From assembly GCA_015351705.1 (NCBI GenBank), contig JADIIM010000037.1, positions 62,001-126,000 on the forward strand: DNA of 64,000 nt, read 5' to 3'. Below are positions 45,295 to 54,128 of this stretch, piece after piece; position 1 is the first letter of the stretch, and every line of letters starts with the position of its first letter. Source of the stretch: Aeromicrobium sp. GTDB lineage: Bacteria > Actinomycetota > Coriobacteriia > Anaerosomatales > Anaerosomataceae. The translations under genes were made by a program, and so were the position numbers. A model generated the notes under the pieces. The model searched no databases. It saw only the letters and a program-made list of their open reading frames with translations, and was not told the DNA's origin.

Positions 45295-47409
45295 ATGAGC
45301 GGCGCACCCGCTCCGCTCCCGCCGCGGATCGGCGGCATCCACCTGTCGGGTCGGCCCGTGAGCGGGCTCCGATTCGTCGATACACGGCGCGCCGAGGCGC
45401 TTGAACGTCTCGGCATCCGGACGATCGGCGACCTCGTCACCCACTATCCCTTCAGGTACCTCGACCTCTCCACCGTCTCCGACCTGCGAACGGTCCCCAC
45501 GGGTGCCGAGGCGACGGTCGTGGGGCGCGTGCACGACATCACCGTCAAGCGGCCCCGTCCGCGTCTTACGATCACCGAGGTGGCAATCGTCGACGGCACC
45601 GGTGCGCTTGTCGGTGTCTGGTTCAACCAGCCTCATATCGCTCAGAGCTTCAGGGTGGGGGAGCGCGTCGCCTTCGCCGGCACGGTGCTGTTCGAGTACG
45701 GCCTCAAGCAGATCAAGACGCCGTTCGTCGAGAAGCTCCCTGACGGCGACACCGGACCGGACATCGCTCGCATACTGCCCATCCATCGGGCGACCGACGG
45801 GCTGTCCACGAACTGGATCCGGCGCCTGGTGATCGAGGCCCTTGCGAGCGCAGGAGACGTGCCGGACCCGTTGCCGGCGGCACTGCGTGTTCGTCGCGAG
45901 CTCGTTCCGCTCCGGGCGGCATACGCCTGGATACACTTCCCGCCCGATGCCGCCGCACTTCAGGCCGCACGCCGTCGGCTCGCCTTTGACGAGCTGTTCA
46001 CCATCCGCCTTGCCATGGCGGTGCGCCGCAGCCGGTTCGTCGACCAGCGCGCCGGCCACGGGCATCACACCGACGGGGAGGCACTCTCGGCTCTGAGACG
46101 GGCCCTGCCGTTCCCTCTGACAACTGACCAGACCGGCGCGGTCAGCGCGGTTCTCGACGACATGGCCGCGCCGCGCCCCATGAACCGCATGCTTCTCGGA
46201 GATGTCGGCACCGGCAAGACCGCCGTCGCGGCCCACGCACTTGCCGTCTGCGCCGACTCAGGGACACAGGCGGCCATGATGGCGCCGACCGAGGTGCTCG
46301 CCGAGCAGTACGCCCGCGCGGTAGGGCCGCTGCTCGAAGCGGCAGGCGTTTCCTGGGCCCTGCTCACCGGCTCCACTCCCGCACCGGAGCGCCGACGCAT
46401 ACTCTCGTCACTCGCCGACGGAACGACGAGCGTCGCCTTCGGCACGCATGCGTTGATCCAACCAGACGTGCGCTATCACGCGCTCAGTCTGGTGGTCGTG
46501 GACGAGCAACACCGGTTCGGCGTCGGGCAGCGGCTCGCGCTGCGAGAGAAGGGGGAGACGCCGGACCTCCTCGTCATGACCGCCACCCCGATCCCGCGCA
46601 GCCTGGCGCTGACCCTGTACGGCGACCTCGACACAACGTATCTGAGGGAGCGCCCCGGCGGACGTGGCCCTGGTCACGTCAGCACCAGGATCGTGCCCAT
46701 GACGGGCCGCCAGGACGCGTATGACGCGGTACGGCGCACCGTCTCGCAGGGGCGTCGCGCGTACATCGTGTGTGCACTCGTTGACGAGAGTGACACCACG
46801 GCTGCTCGCGCCGCGACCAGCGAGGCCCGCCGCCTCCAGCGATCGGTGTTTCCTGACCTGCGCGTCGGACTGCTCACGGGAGCGCTTCGCCCCGCAGAGA
46901 AGCGTGCGGTCATGGAGAAGTTCCGGTCTGGAGAGGTCGATGTCCTCGTCGCCACCACGGTCATCGAGGTCGGCGTGGACGTCCCGGACGCCACGCTCAT
47001 GATCATCGAGGACGCCGAGCGTTTCGGCCTTGCCCAGTTGCACCAACTCCGCGGTCGGGTCGGCCGGGGCGAGCATCCCGGTGAGGTGCTCTTGTTCGCC
47101 GACCCCAAGACGGCGGAGGGGCGTGCGCGCATGGATGCCATCGCGTCCACCGCTGACGGGTTCACACTCGCCGAGGAGGACCTGCGCCTGCGCGGTGAAG
47201 GGGACATTCTCGGCCTGCGACAGTCCGGTCTTCCGGCGCTGCGGGTGGCCTCGGTCTCCACCGACGCCGCACTTCTCGAGTGCGCCGGTGATGACGCTGC
47301 CGCTATCATCGCGGAGGACCCCGGACTGCGCGCTCCGGTACACGCGCCGCTCCTGCGGATGCTTCTCGAACGCCTCGGGGACGGATGGGAGTGGGTGAGC
47401 AGCGGGTGA
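45295..47409 (+). CDS. recG: ATP-dependent DNA helicase RecG
   Basis: Fork-regression and junction helicase; 704 residues. Wedge/OB domain near 60-190, Walker A LGDVGTGKTAVA near 300, APTEVLAEQ near 330, DEQH in VVDEQHRFGVGQR near 400, TATPIPRSLA near 425 and the RecG-type QLHQLRGRVGRG near 580. ATG at 45295 has AGGTGG 6 bases upstream; a GTG at 45286 is the alternative. Confidence 0.94.
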   Translation: MSGAPAPLPPRIGGIHLSGRPVSGLRFVDTRRAEALERLGIRTIGDLVTHYPFRYLDLSTVSDLRTVPTGAEATVVGRVHDITVKRPRPRLTITEVAIVDGTGALVGVWFNQPHIAQSFRVGERVAFAGTVLFEYGLKQIKTPFVEKLPDGDTGPDIARILPIHRATDGLSTNWIRRLVIEALASAGDVPDPLPAALRVRRELVPLRAAYAWIHFPPDAAALQAARRRLAFDELFTIRLAMAVRRSRFVDQRAGHGHHTDGEALSALRRALPFPLTTDQTGAVSAVLDDMAAPRPMNRMLLGDVGTGKTAVAAHALAVCADSGTQAAMMAPTEVLAEQYARAVGPLLEAAGVSWALLTGSTPAPERRRILSSLADGTTSVAFGTHALIQPDVRYHALSLVVVDEQHRFGVGQRLALREKGETPDLLVMTATPIPRSLALTLYGDLDTTYLRERPGGRGPGHVSTRIVPMTGRQDAYDAVRRTVSQGRRAYIVCALVDESDTTAARAATSEARRLQRSVFPDLRVGLLTGALRPAEKRAVMEKFRSGEVDVLVATTVIEVGVDVPDATLMIIEDAERFGLAQLHQLRGRVGRGEHPGEVLLFADPKTAEGRARMDAIASTADGFTLAEEDLRLRGEGDILGLRQSGLPALRVASVSTDAALLECAGDDAAAIIAEDPGLRAPVHAPLLRMLLERLGDGWEWVSSG

Positions 47410-47972
47410 GAGTGGTCGCCGGCAGATGGAAGGGGCGTCGGATCGACGCACCCAAAGGGACCGCCACCCGCCCGACGAGCGACCGCGTCCGTGAGGCGGT
47501 CTTCTCGGCGATCGATGCACGCATCGGAACGCTCGCGGGCACGAGCGTTCTCGACCTGTACGCGGGAAGTGGTGCGCTGGGGATCGAAGCGCTTTCGCGT
47601 GGTGCCGTGCACGTAGACTTCGTCGAGAGCGACCGAGGCGCCGCCTCGGTCATCCGCCGCAATCTCGACAACCTCGGTGCGGCCGCGAACGAGTACGACA
47701 TCCACACCCAGCCGGTGGAACGGTTCGTGGCACGTCGGCGGACTGTCCGGCCGGTGTCGTTGCTTCTTGCCGACCCGCCCTATAGGATAGACGCGGCCCT
47801 GTTCCACCAGGTACTGGAAGCGCTCGCGGGTTCTGGACTCATCGCCCGGGGCGCGCTTGTCGTGTACGAGCACGCTGCTGATGCCGCATCTGTATGGCCG
47901 GAAGGGTTCGCCGACGACGGGTTCCGGCGCTACGGAGACACGGCCGTGTCATATGCCGTCTACGAAGGGTGA
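47406..47972 (+). CDS. rsmD: 16S rRNA (guanine-966-N2)-methyltransferase RsmD
   Basis: 188 residues. Starts RVVAGRWKGRRIDAP, the RsmD hallmark, then SAM-binding VLDLYAGSGALGIEALSRG near 45-63 and catalytic DPPY near 124. The GTG at 47406 overlaps the recG stop (GTGA) and gives the family's normal start. The order recG-rsmD-coaD is common in Gram-positives. Confidence 0.93.
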   Translation: MRVVAGRWKGRRIDAPKGTATRPTSDRVREAVFSAIDARIGTLAGTSVLDLYAGSGALGIEALSRGAVHVDFVESDRGAASVIRRNLDNLGAAANEYDIHTQPVERFVARRRTVRPVSLLLADPPYRIDAALFHQVLEALAGSGLIARGALVVYEHAADAASVWPEGFADDGFRRYGDTAVSYAVYEG

Positions 47973-47981
47973 GCGACACCG

Positions 47982-48473
47982 GTGAACCGCGCGATATGCC
48001 CGGGCACGTTCGACCCGGTCACTAACGGACACCTTGACGTCATCGAACGCGCATCGGCGCTGTTCGCCGAGGTGGTCGTTGCGGTGGCCCTCAGTCCGGA
48101 CAAGGGCGGCGGTCCGCTGTTCACCCTCGACGAGCGCTGCGGCTTCATCGAGAGGGCGGTCGCGCATCTCAGCAACGTTGTTGTACGCCCGTTCGACGGA
48201 CTTCTAGTAGAATTCGCACAGGAGATGGACGCGAAGGCCGTGATCAAGGGCCTTCGGGCCGTCACGGACTTTGAACGCGAGTTCCAGATGGCGCAGCTGA
48301 ACTACCGGATCGACAAGACCGTCGAGACGATGTTTATCATGTCCATCCCGGAGTACGCGTATCTCAGTTCATCGGCGGTCAAGGAGATCGCCCGCTACGG
48401 CGGGTCAGTGAAAGGGCTCGTGCCAGACGAAGTATGTGAGGCGCTCGCTTCACGATCGCACCAGTCCCACTAG
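47982..48473 (+). CDS. coaD: Phosphopantetheine adenylyltransferase
   Basis: Penultimate enzyme of coenzyme A synthesis; 163 residues. Nucleotidyltransferase motif PGTFDPVTNGHLDVI (about 6-20), KGLRAVTDFEREFQM near 90-104 and the late YAYLSSSAVKEIARYGG. GTG start. It supplies CoA needed by the acyl carrier and acyl-CoA genes further down. Confidence 0.95.
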   Translation: MNRAICPGTFDPVTNGHLDVIERASALFAEVVVAVALSPDKGGGPLFTLDERCGFIERAVAHLSNVVVRPFDGLLVEFAQEMDAKAVIKGLRAVTDFEREFQMAQLNYRIDKTVETMFIMSIPEYAYLSSSAVKEIARYGGSVKGLVPDEVCEALASRSHQSH

Positions 48474-48483
48474 GGAGGTACGC

Positions 48484-48945
48484 ATGGACATCTTGGCGCT
48501 GATAGACCGTATCGAGGAACTCGTCGACAGCGGTCGCGGCGTGCCGTTCACTGGCGGCAAGATCGTCGACCCCGAGAAGATCTACGAGCTCATCGACGAG
48601 ATCCGCGCCCAGTTCCCTGACGAGCTGAAGCAGGCCCGGTGGATCGTCAAGGAGCGTCAGGAGATGCTCGAGGAGGCCGAGAAGGAAGCGAATCGCGTCC
48701 TCGAGGAGGCCAAGGCACGCGCCGAGGCGATGGCCGCCGAGCAGGAGATCGTCAAGCTCGCCGAGCAGCAGCGGGCCGAGATCCTTGACGACGCGCGTGC
48801 TCGCGAGCGTGAGATCCGCCTCGGCGCGGAGGACTACGCCGATGAGATGCTCGCCAACCTCGAGGTCAACCTCGGCAAGCTTCTGACCGCCGTCCAGCGT
48901 GGACGCGACCGCCTCCAGGGCAAGGTCGCCCAGCGCGGTCAGTGA
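48484..48945 (+). CDS. DivIVA/SepIVA-like coiled-coil protein
   Basis: 153 residues, nearly all helical. An N-terminal segment MDILALIDRIEELVD and a conserved-looking KIYELIDEIRAQFPDELKQARWIVKE (around 38-62) are followed by a long E/A/R coiled coil. It lies between coaD and DUF177, the place occupied in mycobacteria by SepIVA (Rv2927c), an essential septation factor with a DivIVA-like domain, though this protein is shorter. A role in cell growth or division is inferred from order and shape. GGGAGG before the ATG. Confidence 0.8.
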   Translation: MDILALIDRIEELVDSGRGVPFTGGKIVDPEKIYELIDEIRAQFPDELKQARWIVKERQEMLEEAEKEANRVLEEAKARAEAMAAEQEIVKLAEQQRAEILDDARAREREIRLGAEDYADEMLANLEVNLGKLLTAVQRGRDRLQGKVAQRGQ

Positions 48946-48946
48946 C

Positions 48947-49483
48947 ATGGGCCCGCAGGCCTACCGCGTCGACGTCCGCGACATCCTCGAGGACCTCGGC
49001 GGTACGCGCTCCCTCAACGAGCAGATCGAGATCGGCGTCCTGACGCTCGGGCCGCAGGACTACCTGCCGCTGCGACCGGCTCATGTCGTCGGCACGATCA
49101 CCAACACGGGCACCGGGCTGGTGCTTGACGGCTCGGTGGACATCGAAGTGACGGCGGTGTGCAGCCGCTGCCTTGAGGAGTTCCCCCTCACGGTCATCGG
49201 TGAGCTTGAAGGGTTCTATATCGCCCACGGCCACGAGTACGACCTCCCCGAAGAGCAGGAGGTCGCCTACGTGGAGGAGAACGGCGTCGACATCCTGGAG
49301 CCGGTGCTCTCAGCCCTCGCACTCGCGATGCCCTTCGCTCCCGTACATGCCGAGGACTGCCCCGGCATCTGCGCAACGTGTGGCGCTGACCTCGCCGCGG
49401 GCTCCTGCACCTGCGCGCCCGATCTCTCCGGATCGCCATTCGCCGCCCTCAAGGACATCTTCGAGGGCGACGGATCACCCTAG
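48947..49483 (+). CDS. DUF177 (YceD) family protein
   Basis: 178 residues. The DUF177 core includes [13 protein letters not shown] near 66-78 and a C-terminal cysteine knot [17 protein letters not shown]...C near 142-160, a probable zinc site. The family sits upstream of rpmF in most bacteria and is linked to 23S rRNA or L32 metabolism. ATG at 48947, starting almost at the stop of the coiled-coil gene. Confidence 0.92.
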   Translation: MGPQAYRVDVRDILEDLGGTRSLNEQIEIGVLTLGPQDYLPLRPAHVVGTITNTGTGLVLDGSVDIEVTAVCSRCLEEFPLTVIGELEGFYIAHGHEYDLPEEQEVAYVEENGVDILEPVLSALALAMPFAPVHAEDCPGICATCGADLAAGSCTCAPDLSGSPFAALKDIFEGDGSP

Positions 49484-49505
49484 CGCATGCTCGCTCGGCC
49501 GGTGC

Positions 49506-49568
49506 TTGTCGCACGACGGCCGTGTGCTATCATGTCGGCTTGGCTCCGGCCAGGTCCGGAGACATGAT
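49506..49568 (+). promoter_or_regulatory. Promoter and inverted repeat in front of rpmF
   Basis: TTGTCG (49506-49511), 16 bases, then TATCAT (49528-49533) form a probable promoter. Overlapping it, ATCATGT (49529-49535) pairs with ACATGAT (49562-49568) and the inner CTCCGG (49544-49549) with CCGGAG (49556-49561), with an 8-base bulge. This could be an RNA leader structure in read-through transcripts or a protein-binding site at the -10. Confidence 0.55.
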
Positions 49569-49617
49569 CACGTTCGTTCGCCGCGTCGACCAGCGGCGCG
49601 TGGAAGGAGTACCACCG

Positions 49618-49794
49618 ATGGCCGTACCCAAGAGGAAGACGACCCGCGCGGTCCGTGACGCACGTCGCTCCACCCATCACGTCAAGGCGCCCTCGCGCTC
49701 GGTGTGCCCGCAGTGCCACGAGCCGAAGCTCCCACACCGTGTGTGCCCGTCGTGCGGCTACTACGACGGCAAAGAGATCATCGACACCGAGTAA
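49618..49794 (+). CDS. rpmF: 50S ribosomal protein L32
   Basis: 58 residues. [18 protein letters not shown] is the family start, and [18 protein letters not shown] carries the four zinc cysteines. GGAAGGAG precedes the ATG. A strong terminator follows, so rpmF closes the DUF177-rpmF unit and is cut off from the lipid genes that usually follow it. Confidence 0.96.
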   Translation: MAVPKRKTTRAVRDARRSTHHVKAPSRSVCPQCHEPKLPHRVCPSCGYYDGKEIIDTE

Positions 49795-49802
49795 TGCCAC
49801 AT

Positions 49803-49836
49803 CCGGCGCCGGAACCCCGGCGCCGGTGCTTTCTTG
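49803..49836 (+). terminator. Rho-independent terminator after rpmF
   Basis: A 10-base perfect stem, CCGGCGCCGG (49803-49812) with CCGGCGCCGG (49817-49826), loop AACC, then TGCTTTCTT. Confidence 0.85.
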
Positions 49837-49856
49837 CTGTATCGGGAGGCGACGGA

Positions 49857-51950
49857 GTGCTCGACGCGTTCTTCGCGCCACGCTCGATCGCCGTGGTCGG
49901 AGCTTCGCGCGATGAGGCGAAGGTCGGCTACGCGGTGTTCGCGAACCTTCTTGCCGGCGGGTTCGCGGGCACGGTCTTTCCGATCAACCCCTCGGCGGAG
50001 CCCATCCTGGGCAGGCCCGCCTATCCGTCTCTGACGGCGTTGCCCGAGGTCGTCGACCTCGCCGTGGTCGTCGTGCCTGCGCAGGCCACCATCCCCGTGA
50101 TCGAGGAGTGCGGTGCACGTGGCGTGCCTGCTGCTGTGGTCATCTCGGCGGGTTTTCGGGAGACAGGCCCGGCAGGTGCGGATCTCGAACGCCGCATGCT
50201 CGAGGCCGCCCGCGCAGGCGGAGTCCGCATCCTCGGGCCCAACTGCCTGGGCTTCATCGCCACCGCCTCCGGTGTCAACGCATCGTTCGCCCCTCTCATG
50301 CCGGCGCCCGGCACGATCTCGTTCCTGTCCCAGTCGGGTGCGCTGGGAACGGCTGTCCTTGACTGGGCGGCAGGGGAGGGCATAGGTCTCGCGCACTTCG
50401 TGAGCCTCGGCAACAAGGCCGACATCTCCGAGGTGGATCTGATCCGCGCGTGGGGTGACGAGCCCGCGACCGGCGTCGTCGTCGCCTATCTCGAAGGGAT
50501 CGCCGACGGGGAGGGATTCGTCCTGGCGGCCCAGGAACTGGGCCGACGGGCGCCGCTGATCGCCCTGATGGCCGGCTCGTCTGAGGCGGGGGCGCGCGCG
50601 GTCTCGTCCCACACCGGTACGCTCGCCGGCTCTAAGGCCGCCTACACCGCCGCGTTCCGCAAGGCGGGCGTCATCGAAGCCGCAACCGTCCAAGAGCTCT
50701 TCGACTTCGCAGAGGGATTCTCGCGACAGCCGCTGCCCGCCGGCCCTGGTGTGGCGATCCTCACCAACGCCGGTGGCCCGGCCATCCTCGCCACCGACGC
50801 CTGCGAACGGGTTGGCGTGCGGCTCGCCCGCCTGGGTGCCGATACCGTCGAGGCCCTCAGGGGCGTGCTCCCCGCCGCCGCCGCGCTCTACAACCCGGTC
50901 GATGTCCTTGGGGACGCGGACGCATCACGCTACGAGACGGCCGCCCGCATCCTCGTCCGGGACCCTGCGGTGAACTCGCTCCTCGTCGTTCTCACGCCGC
51001 AGGCCATGACGCAGGCCGAAGACACGGCGCGGGCCGTGGCCGCCGTCGCCTCGGACGCGGGGGTCACCACGCTCGCGGTCTTCATGGGTGACCGCAGCGT
51101 CGCCGCCGCGGTACGCGCTCTCAAGGACGCGGGCATCGCGGCGTACTCGTTCCCCGAGCAAGCGGTCGCGACGCTCGGCGCTATGGAACGTCATGCCGCT
51201 CAGCGCATGCGCGCACCCGACCCGCCGATGGGCGTCCCTGCCGACTACCACATCGTGCGCGCCGCCATCGACCATGCGCGTGAGGCAGGACGAACGTTCA
51301 TCACCGAGGAGAGCGCTGGGCGTATCGCTCGCGCCTACGGTCTGCCGGTGCCCGGATCTGGGCTCGCGCGAGACCGGACGGAGGCCCAGGTGCTGGCCGG
51401 GCGGATCGGGTACCCCGTCGTCCTGAAGATCGCGAGTCCGGACATCCTGCACAAGACCGATATCGGCGGTATCGCGCTCGACATCGTCGACGCAGCGGCG
51501 CTCGAAGTCGCATACGAGCGCATGATGTCGAGCGTGCGTCACCGGATGCCGGACGCGCACGTCTGGGGCGTAACGGTGCAGCGCCAGCTGCCGCCCGGCC
51601 ATGAGGTCATCGTCGGCGTTCACCGGGACCCGTCGTTCGGCCCGGTGCTCATGTTCGGCCTCGGCGGCGTGTACGTCGAAGTGCTCAAAGACGTCGCGTT
51701 CCGGCTCTGCCCGGTGACGCCTACCGAAGCGCGTTCCATGATCGAGGAGATCCGCGGCTACGGCGTGCTCCGCGGGGTCCGTGGTGCGGCCCCGGCGGAC
51801 ATCGACTCGATCGTCGACGCGATATGCCGCGTTTCGGCGCTCGCCATCGACTTCCCTGAGGTCACTGAGCTCGACATCAACCCCCTCATAGTCGGACGAC
51901 GCGGCGATGGAGCGTTCGCGGCGGACATCCGGATCGGGATCGGAGGATAA
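49857..51950 (+). CDS. ADP-forming acetate/acyl-CoA synthetase (alpha-beta fusion)
   Basis: 697 residues, fused form of NDP-forming acyl-CoA synthetase. CoA-binding and ligase domains (about 1-450): SIAVVGASRD, GPNCLGFIA near 120, FLSQSGALG near 155, and the phosphohistidine loop SSHTGTLAGSKAAY near 245. ATP-grasp domain (about 470-697): VVLKIASPDILHKTDIGG near 522 and ELDINPLIV near the end. In anaerobes it makes ATP from acyl-CoA, or activates acids. GTG at 49857 with GGGAGG upstream. It lies between rpmF and plsX and is followed by a DRTGG protein. Confidence 0.9.
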   Translation: MLDAFFAPRSIAVVGASRDEAKVGYAVFANLLAGGFAGTVFPINPSAEPILGRPAYPSLTALPEVVDLAVVVVPAQATIPVIEECGARGVPAAVVISAGFRETGPAGADLERRMLEAARAGGVRILGPNCLGFIATASGVNASFAPLMPAPGTISFLSQSGALGTAVLDWAAGEGIGLAHFVSLGNKADISEVDLIRAWGDEPATGVVVAYLEGIADGEGFVLAAQELGRRAPLIALMAGSSEAGARAVSSHTGTLAGSKAAYTAAFRKAGVIEAATVQELFDFAEGFSRQPLPAGPGVAILTNAGGPAILATDACERVGVRLARLGADTVEALRGVLPAAAALYNPVDVLGDADASRYETAARILVRDPAVNSLLVVLTPQAMTQAEDTARAVAAVASDAGVTTLAVFMGDRSVAAAVRALKDAGIAAYSFPEQAVATLGAMERHAAQRMRAPDPPMGVPADYHIVRAAIDHAREAGRTFITEESAGRIARAYGLPVPGSGLARDRTEAQVLAGRIGYPVVLKIASPDILHKTDIGGIALDIVDAAALEVAYERMMSSVRHRMPDAHVWGVTVQRQLPPGHEVIVGVHRDPSFGPVLMFGLGGVYVEVLKDVAFRLCPVTPTEARSMIEEIRGYGVLRGVRGAAPADIDSIVDAICRVSALAIDFPEVTELDINPLIVGRRGDGAFAADIRIGIGG

Positions 51951-51952
51951 GT

Positions 51953-53017
51953 GTGAAGAGCATCATCGTCACATCCACCAAGCCGTACACCGGGAAGAGC
52001 GGCATCGCCCTCACGTTGATCGGCATGCTCACCGACCTCGGCCATGAGGTCGGGTACTTCAAACCCTATGGGACGATGCCCGTCCTTGCCGACGGTGTGC
52101 TCACCGACGAGGACGCCCTCTACATCAACCGCACCCTGGCACGGCCTGCCGCTATCGAGAGCATCTGCCCGGTCGTCAGGTCCCAGGGATTCGTCGAGGC
52201 CCTTCTCGCGGGCGACCCGCCCCCCGCCCATGATGGTGTCCTCCGGGCCTTCGCCACCTGTGCCGATGGTCGCGACCTCATGGTCATCGAGGGCCCCACG
52301 GAGCCGGCCCAGGGCGCCGCCGCCGGTCTGTCCGTGCCTGCGGTGGCCGAGATGTTCGATGCCCGGGTGCTCCTCATCGACCGCCCGAAGCCGAACGACC
52401 TGCCGGAGGACGCGCTCGCGGTGGGACGTCAACTCGGCGATCGGCTCGCCGGTGTGGTGCTCAACGGTATCGACGAGTCGCGTCTGCCCGTCACCCGCGA
52501 CCGTATCGCGCCGTTCCTGGCTGCGCACGGTCTGCCGGTGTTCGGCGTGATCCCGTACGACCCCGAACTCGGCTCGGTCACCGTGGCCGAGATCGTCGAC
52601 GCTCTCGGCGCGACCGTGCTGACCGCGGCCGACCGGCTCGCCGGGACTGTCGAGAGCTTCATGGTAGGTGCGATGGGGCAGGAGAAGGCGCTGCGGTTCT
52701 TCAGGCGCAAAGCGCGCAAAGCGGTCATCACCGGAGGAGATCGCGCCGACGTCCAGCTCGCTGCCCTGGAGACCAACACCCGCTGCATCATCCTGACCGG
52801 CAGCCTCCCACCGAGTCCGGTCGTGGCCTCGCGTGCGGAGGAGCTCGGTGTTCCGATGCTGCTGGTCGAGACCGACACGCTCACAGCCGTAGAGCGCATG
52901 GACGCTCTGATCGGCCGCATCCGGCTTCACGACCGTGCCAAGGCTGGTAGAATACGCGAACTGTTCGAGCGCGACGTCGACACGCAGCGCCTAATGGCCG
53001 CGTTCGGCATCGACTGA
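51953..53017 (+). CDS. BioD-like P-loop / DRTGG-domain protein
   Basis: 354 residues. N-terminal P-loop domain: TSTKPYTGKSGIALTL with the GKS site (about 7-22), a dethiobiotin-synthetase-like fold to about 200. Then a DRTGG-type domain (about 210-320: ADRLAGTVESFMVGAMG, VITGGDRADVQLAAL). This pair matches the N-terminal regulatory part of long phosphotransacetylases but lacks the catalytic PTA domain. It is often found next to ADP-forming acyl-CoA synthetase, as here. A nucleotide-sensing regulator of that enzyme is a reasonable guess. GTG start, 2 bases after the previous stop. Confidence 0.82.
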   Translation: MKSIIVTSTKPYTGKSGIALTLIGMLTDLGHEVGYFKPYGTMPVLADGVLTDEDALYINRTLARPAAIESICPVVRSQGFVEALLAGDPPPAHDGVLRAFATCADGRDLMVIEGPTEPAQGAAAGLSVPAVAEMFDARVLLIDRPKPNDLPEDALAVGRQLGDRLAGVVLNGIDESRLPVTRDRIAPFLAAHGLPVFGVIPYDPELGSVTVAEIVDALGATVLTAADRLAGTVESFMVGAMGQEKALRFFRRKARKAVITGGDRADVQLAALETNTRCIILTGSLPPSPVVASRAEELGVPMLLVETDTLTAVERMDALIGRIRLHDRAKAGRIRELFERDVDTQRLMAAFGID

Positions 53018-53035
53018 CCCCGCGAGGAGCCCGTC

Positions 53036-54028
53036 ATGCCTGAGATAACCGCGACCGTGGCCGTGGACGCCATGGGTGGCGACCATGCGCCCTCGGTCGT
53101 CATCAAGGGAGTCGCCGCCGCACTCGCCGACGATCAGTCCCTCGCCGTGCTGCTCGTTGGACCTGATGAGATCGTCTCCCCGCACGCCACTGAGCGATGC
53201 CGCCCGGTACCCGCGTCCGAGGTCATCGCGATGGACGAGCACCCCGCCTCGGCGGTCCGCCAGAAGAAGGACTCCTCGATCGTGGTTGGCTGCAAGGCGG
53301 TCCGTGACGGCCGGGCCGACGCGTTCTTCAGCGCAGGGAGCACCGGTGCCTGCATGGCCGCGGCCACGCTCGGCATGGGGCGCATCCCCGGCGTGAGCAG
53401 GCCGGCCATCGCAGCCGTCATCCCGGGAGCGGCCGGCCCCACCGTCCTGCTCGATGTCGGCGCCAACGCCGACGTCAAGGCGGATATGCTGGTGCAGTTC
53501 GCTCTCATGGGTCGCGCGTACTCGCGCACCGTCCTCTGCGTCGCCGAGCCGCGGGTCGGGCTGCTCAACATCGGTGAGGAGGAGACGAAGGGGTCGCTCC
53601 TCGCCCAGGAGGCGCATGCGTTGATGCGCGGGATACCCGGCTTCATCGGTAACGTCGAGGGACGCGACGTCCCCGCCGGCACGGTCGATGTGGTGGTCAC
53701 CGACGGCTTCACGGGCAACGTCACACTGAAGGTCCTCGAAGGACTCTCGAAGGTCCTGTTCTCAGAGATCCGCGCCGCGGTGTCCGAGACCGCCGTCAGC
53801 CGCCTGGCGGCGGTCGCGATCGCACCCTCCCTCCGACGGCTGAAAGGCCGCCTGGATCCTGACGCATACGGCGGAGCGCCGCTTCTCGGCGTGAACGGCG
53901 TGTGCCTCATCGGCCACGGGAGCTCGAACGCGCGTGCGATCCACAGCGGAGTCGCCACCGCCGCACGCGCCGCTCGCGGGCGGCTCACCTCGGCTATCCA
54001 GGAGGGCATCACACCCGTCGACGCCTGA
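53036..54028 (+). CDS. plsX: Phosphate acyltransferase PlsX
   Basis: Makes acyl-phosphate from acyl-ACP for phospholipid synthesis and links to the FakA/FakB route; 330 residues. VAVDAMGGDHAP at the start, KKDSSIVVG near 80, FFSAGSTGACMA near 97, LLDVGANADVK near 137 and VVTDGFTGNVTLK near 222 are typical. First gene of the fatty acid run; fabH follows after about 100 bases. Confidence 0.95.
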   Translation: MPEITATVAVDAMGGDHAPSVVIKGVAAALADDQSLAVLLVGPDEIVSPHATERCRPVPASEVIAMDEHPASAVRQKKDSSIVVGCKAVRDGRADAFFSAGSTGACMAAATLGMGRIPGVSRPAIAAVIPGAAGPTVLLDVGANADVKADMLVQFALMGRAYSRTVLCVAEPRVGLLNIGEEETKGSLLAQEAHALMRGIPGFIGNVEGRDVPAGTVDVVVTDGFTGNVTLKVLEGLSKVLFSEIRAAVSETAVSRLAAVAIAPSLRRLKGRLDPDAYGGAPLLGVNGVCLIGHGSSNARAIHSGVATAARAARGRLTSAIQEGITPVDA

Positions 54029-54065
54029 GGCTCAGCGGTGGTGCGCGCACACGCCGACGAACGTG

Positions 54066-54071
54066 TACACT
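54066..54071 (+). promoter_or_regulatory. -10 element before fabH
   Basis: TACACT at 54066-54071, about 58 bases before the fabH ATG at 54129. No clear operator palindrome beside it. Confidence 0.35.
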
Positions 54072-54128
54072 ACTCGGACACCACGCCCGGCCATCAGTCC
54101 ATGACCCGTCAAGGAGCCCGCGCCCCGG

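Noticed and set aside
44404-46236. A 610-residue minus-strand open frame over the DegV-type gene and recG
   Set aside because: It is a shadow frame; the plus-strand genes have full motif sets.
54029-54128. A FapR-like operator before fabH
   Set aside because: No palindrome of the right type is visible around the TACACT element.
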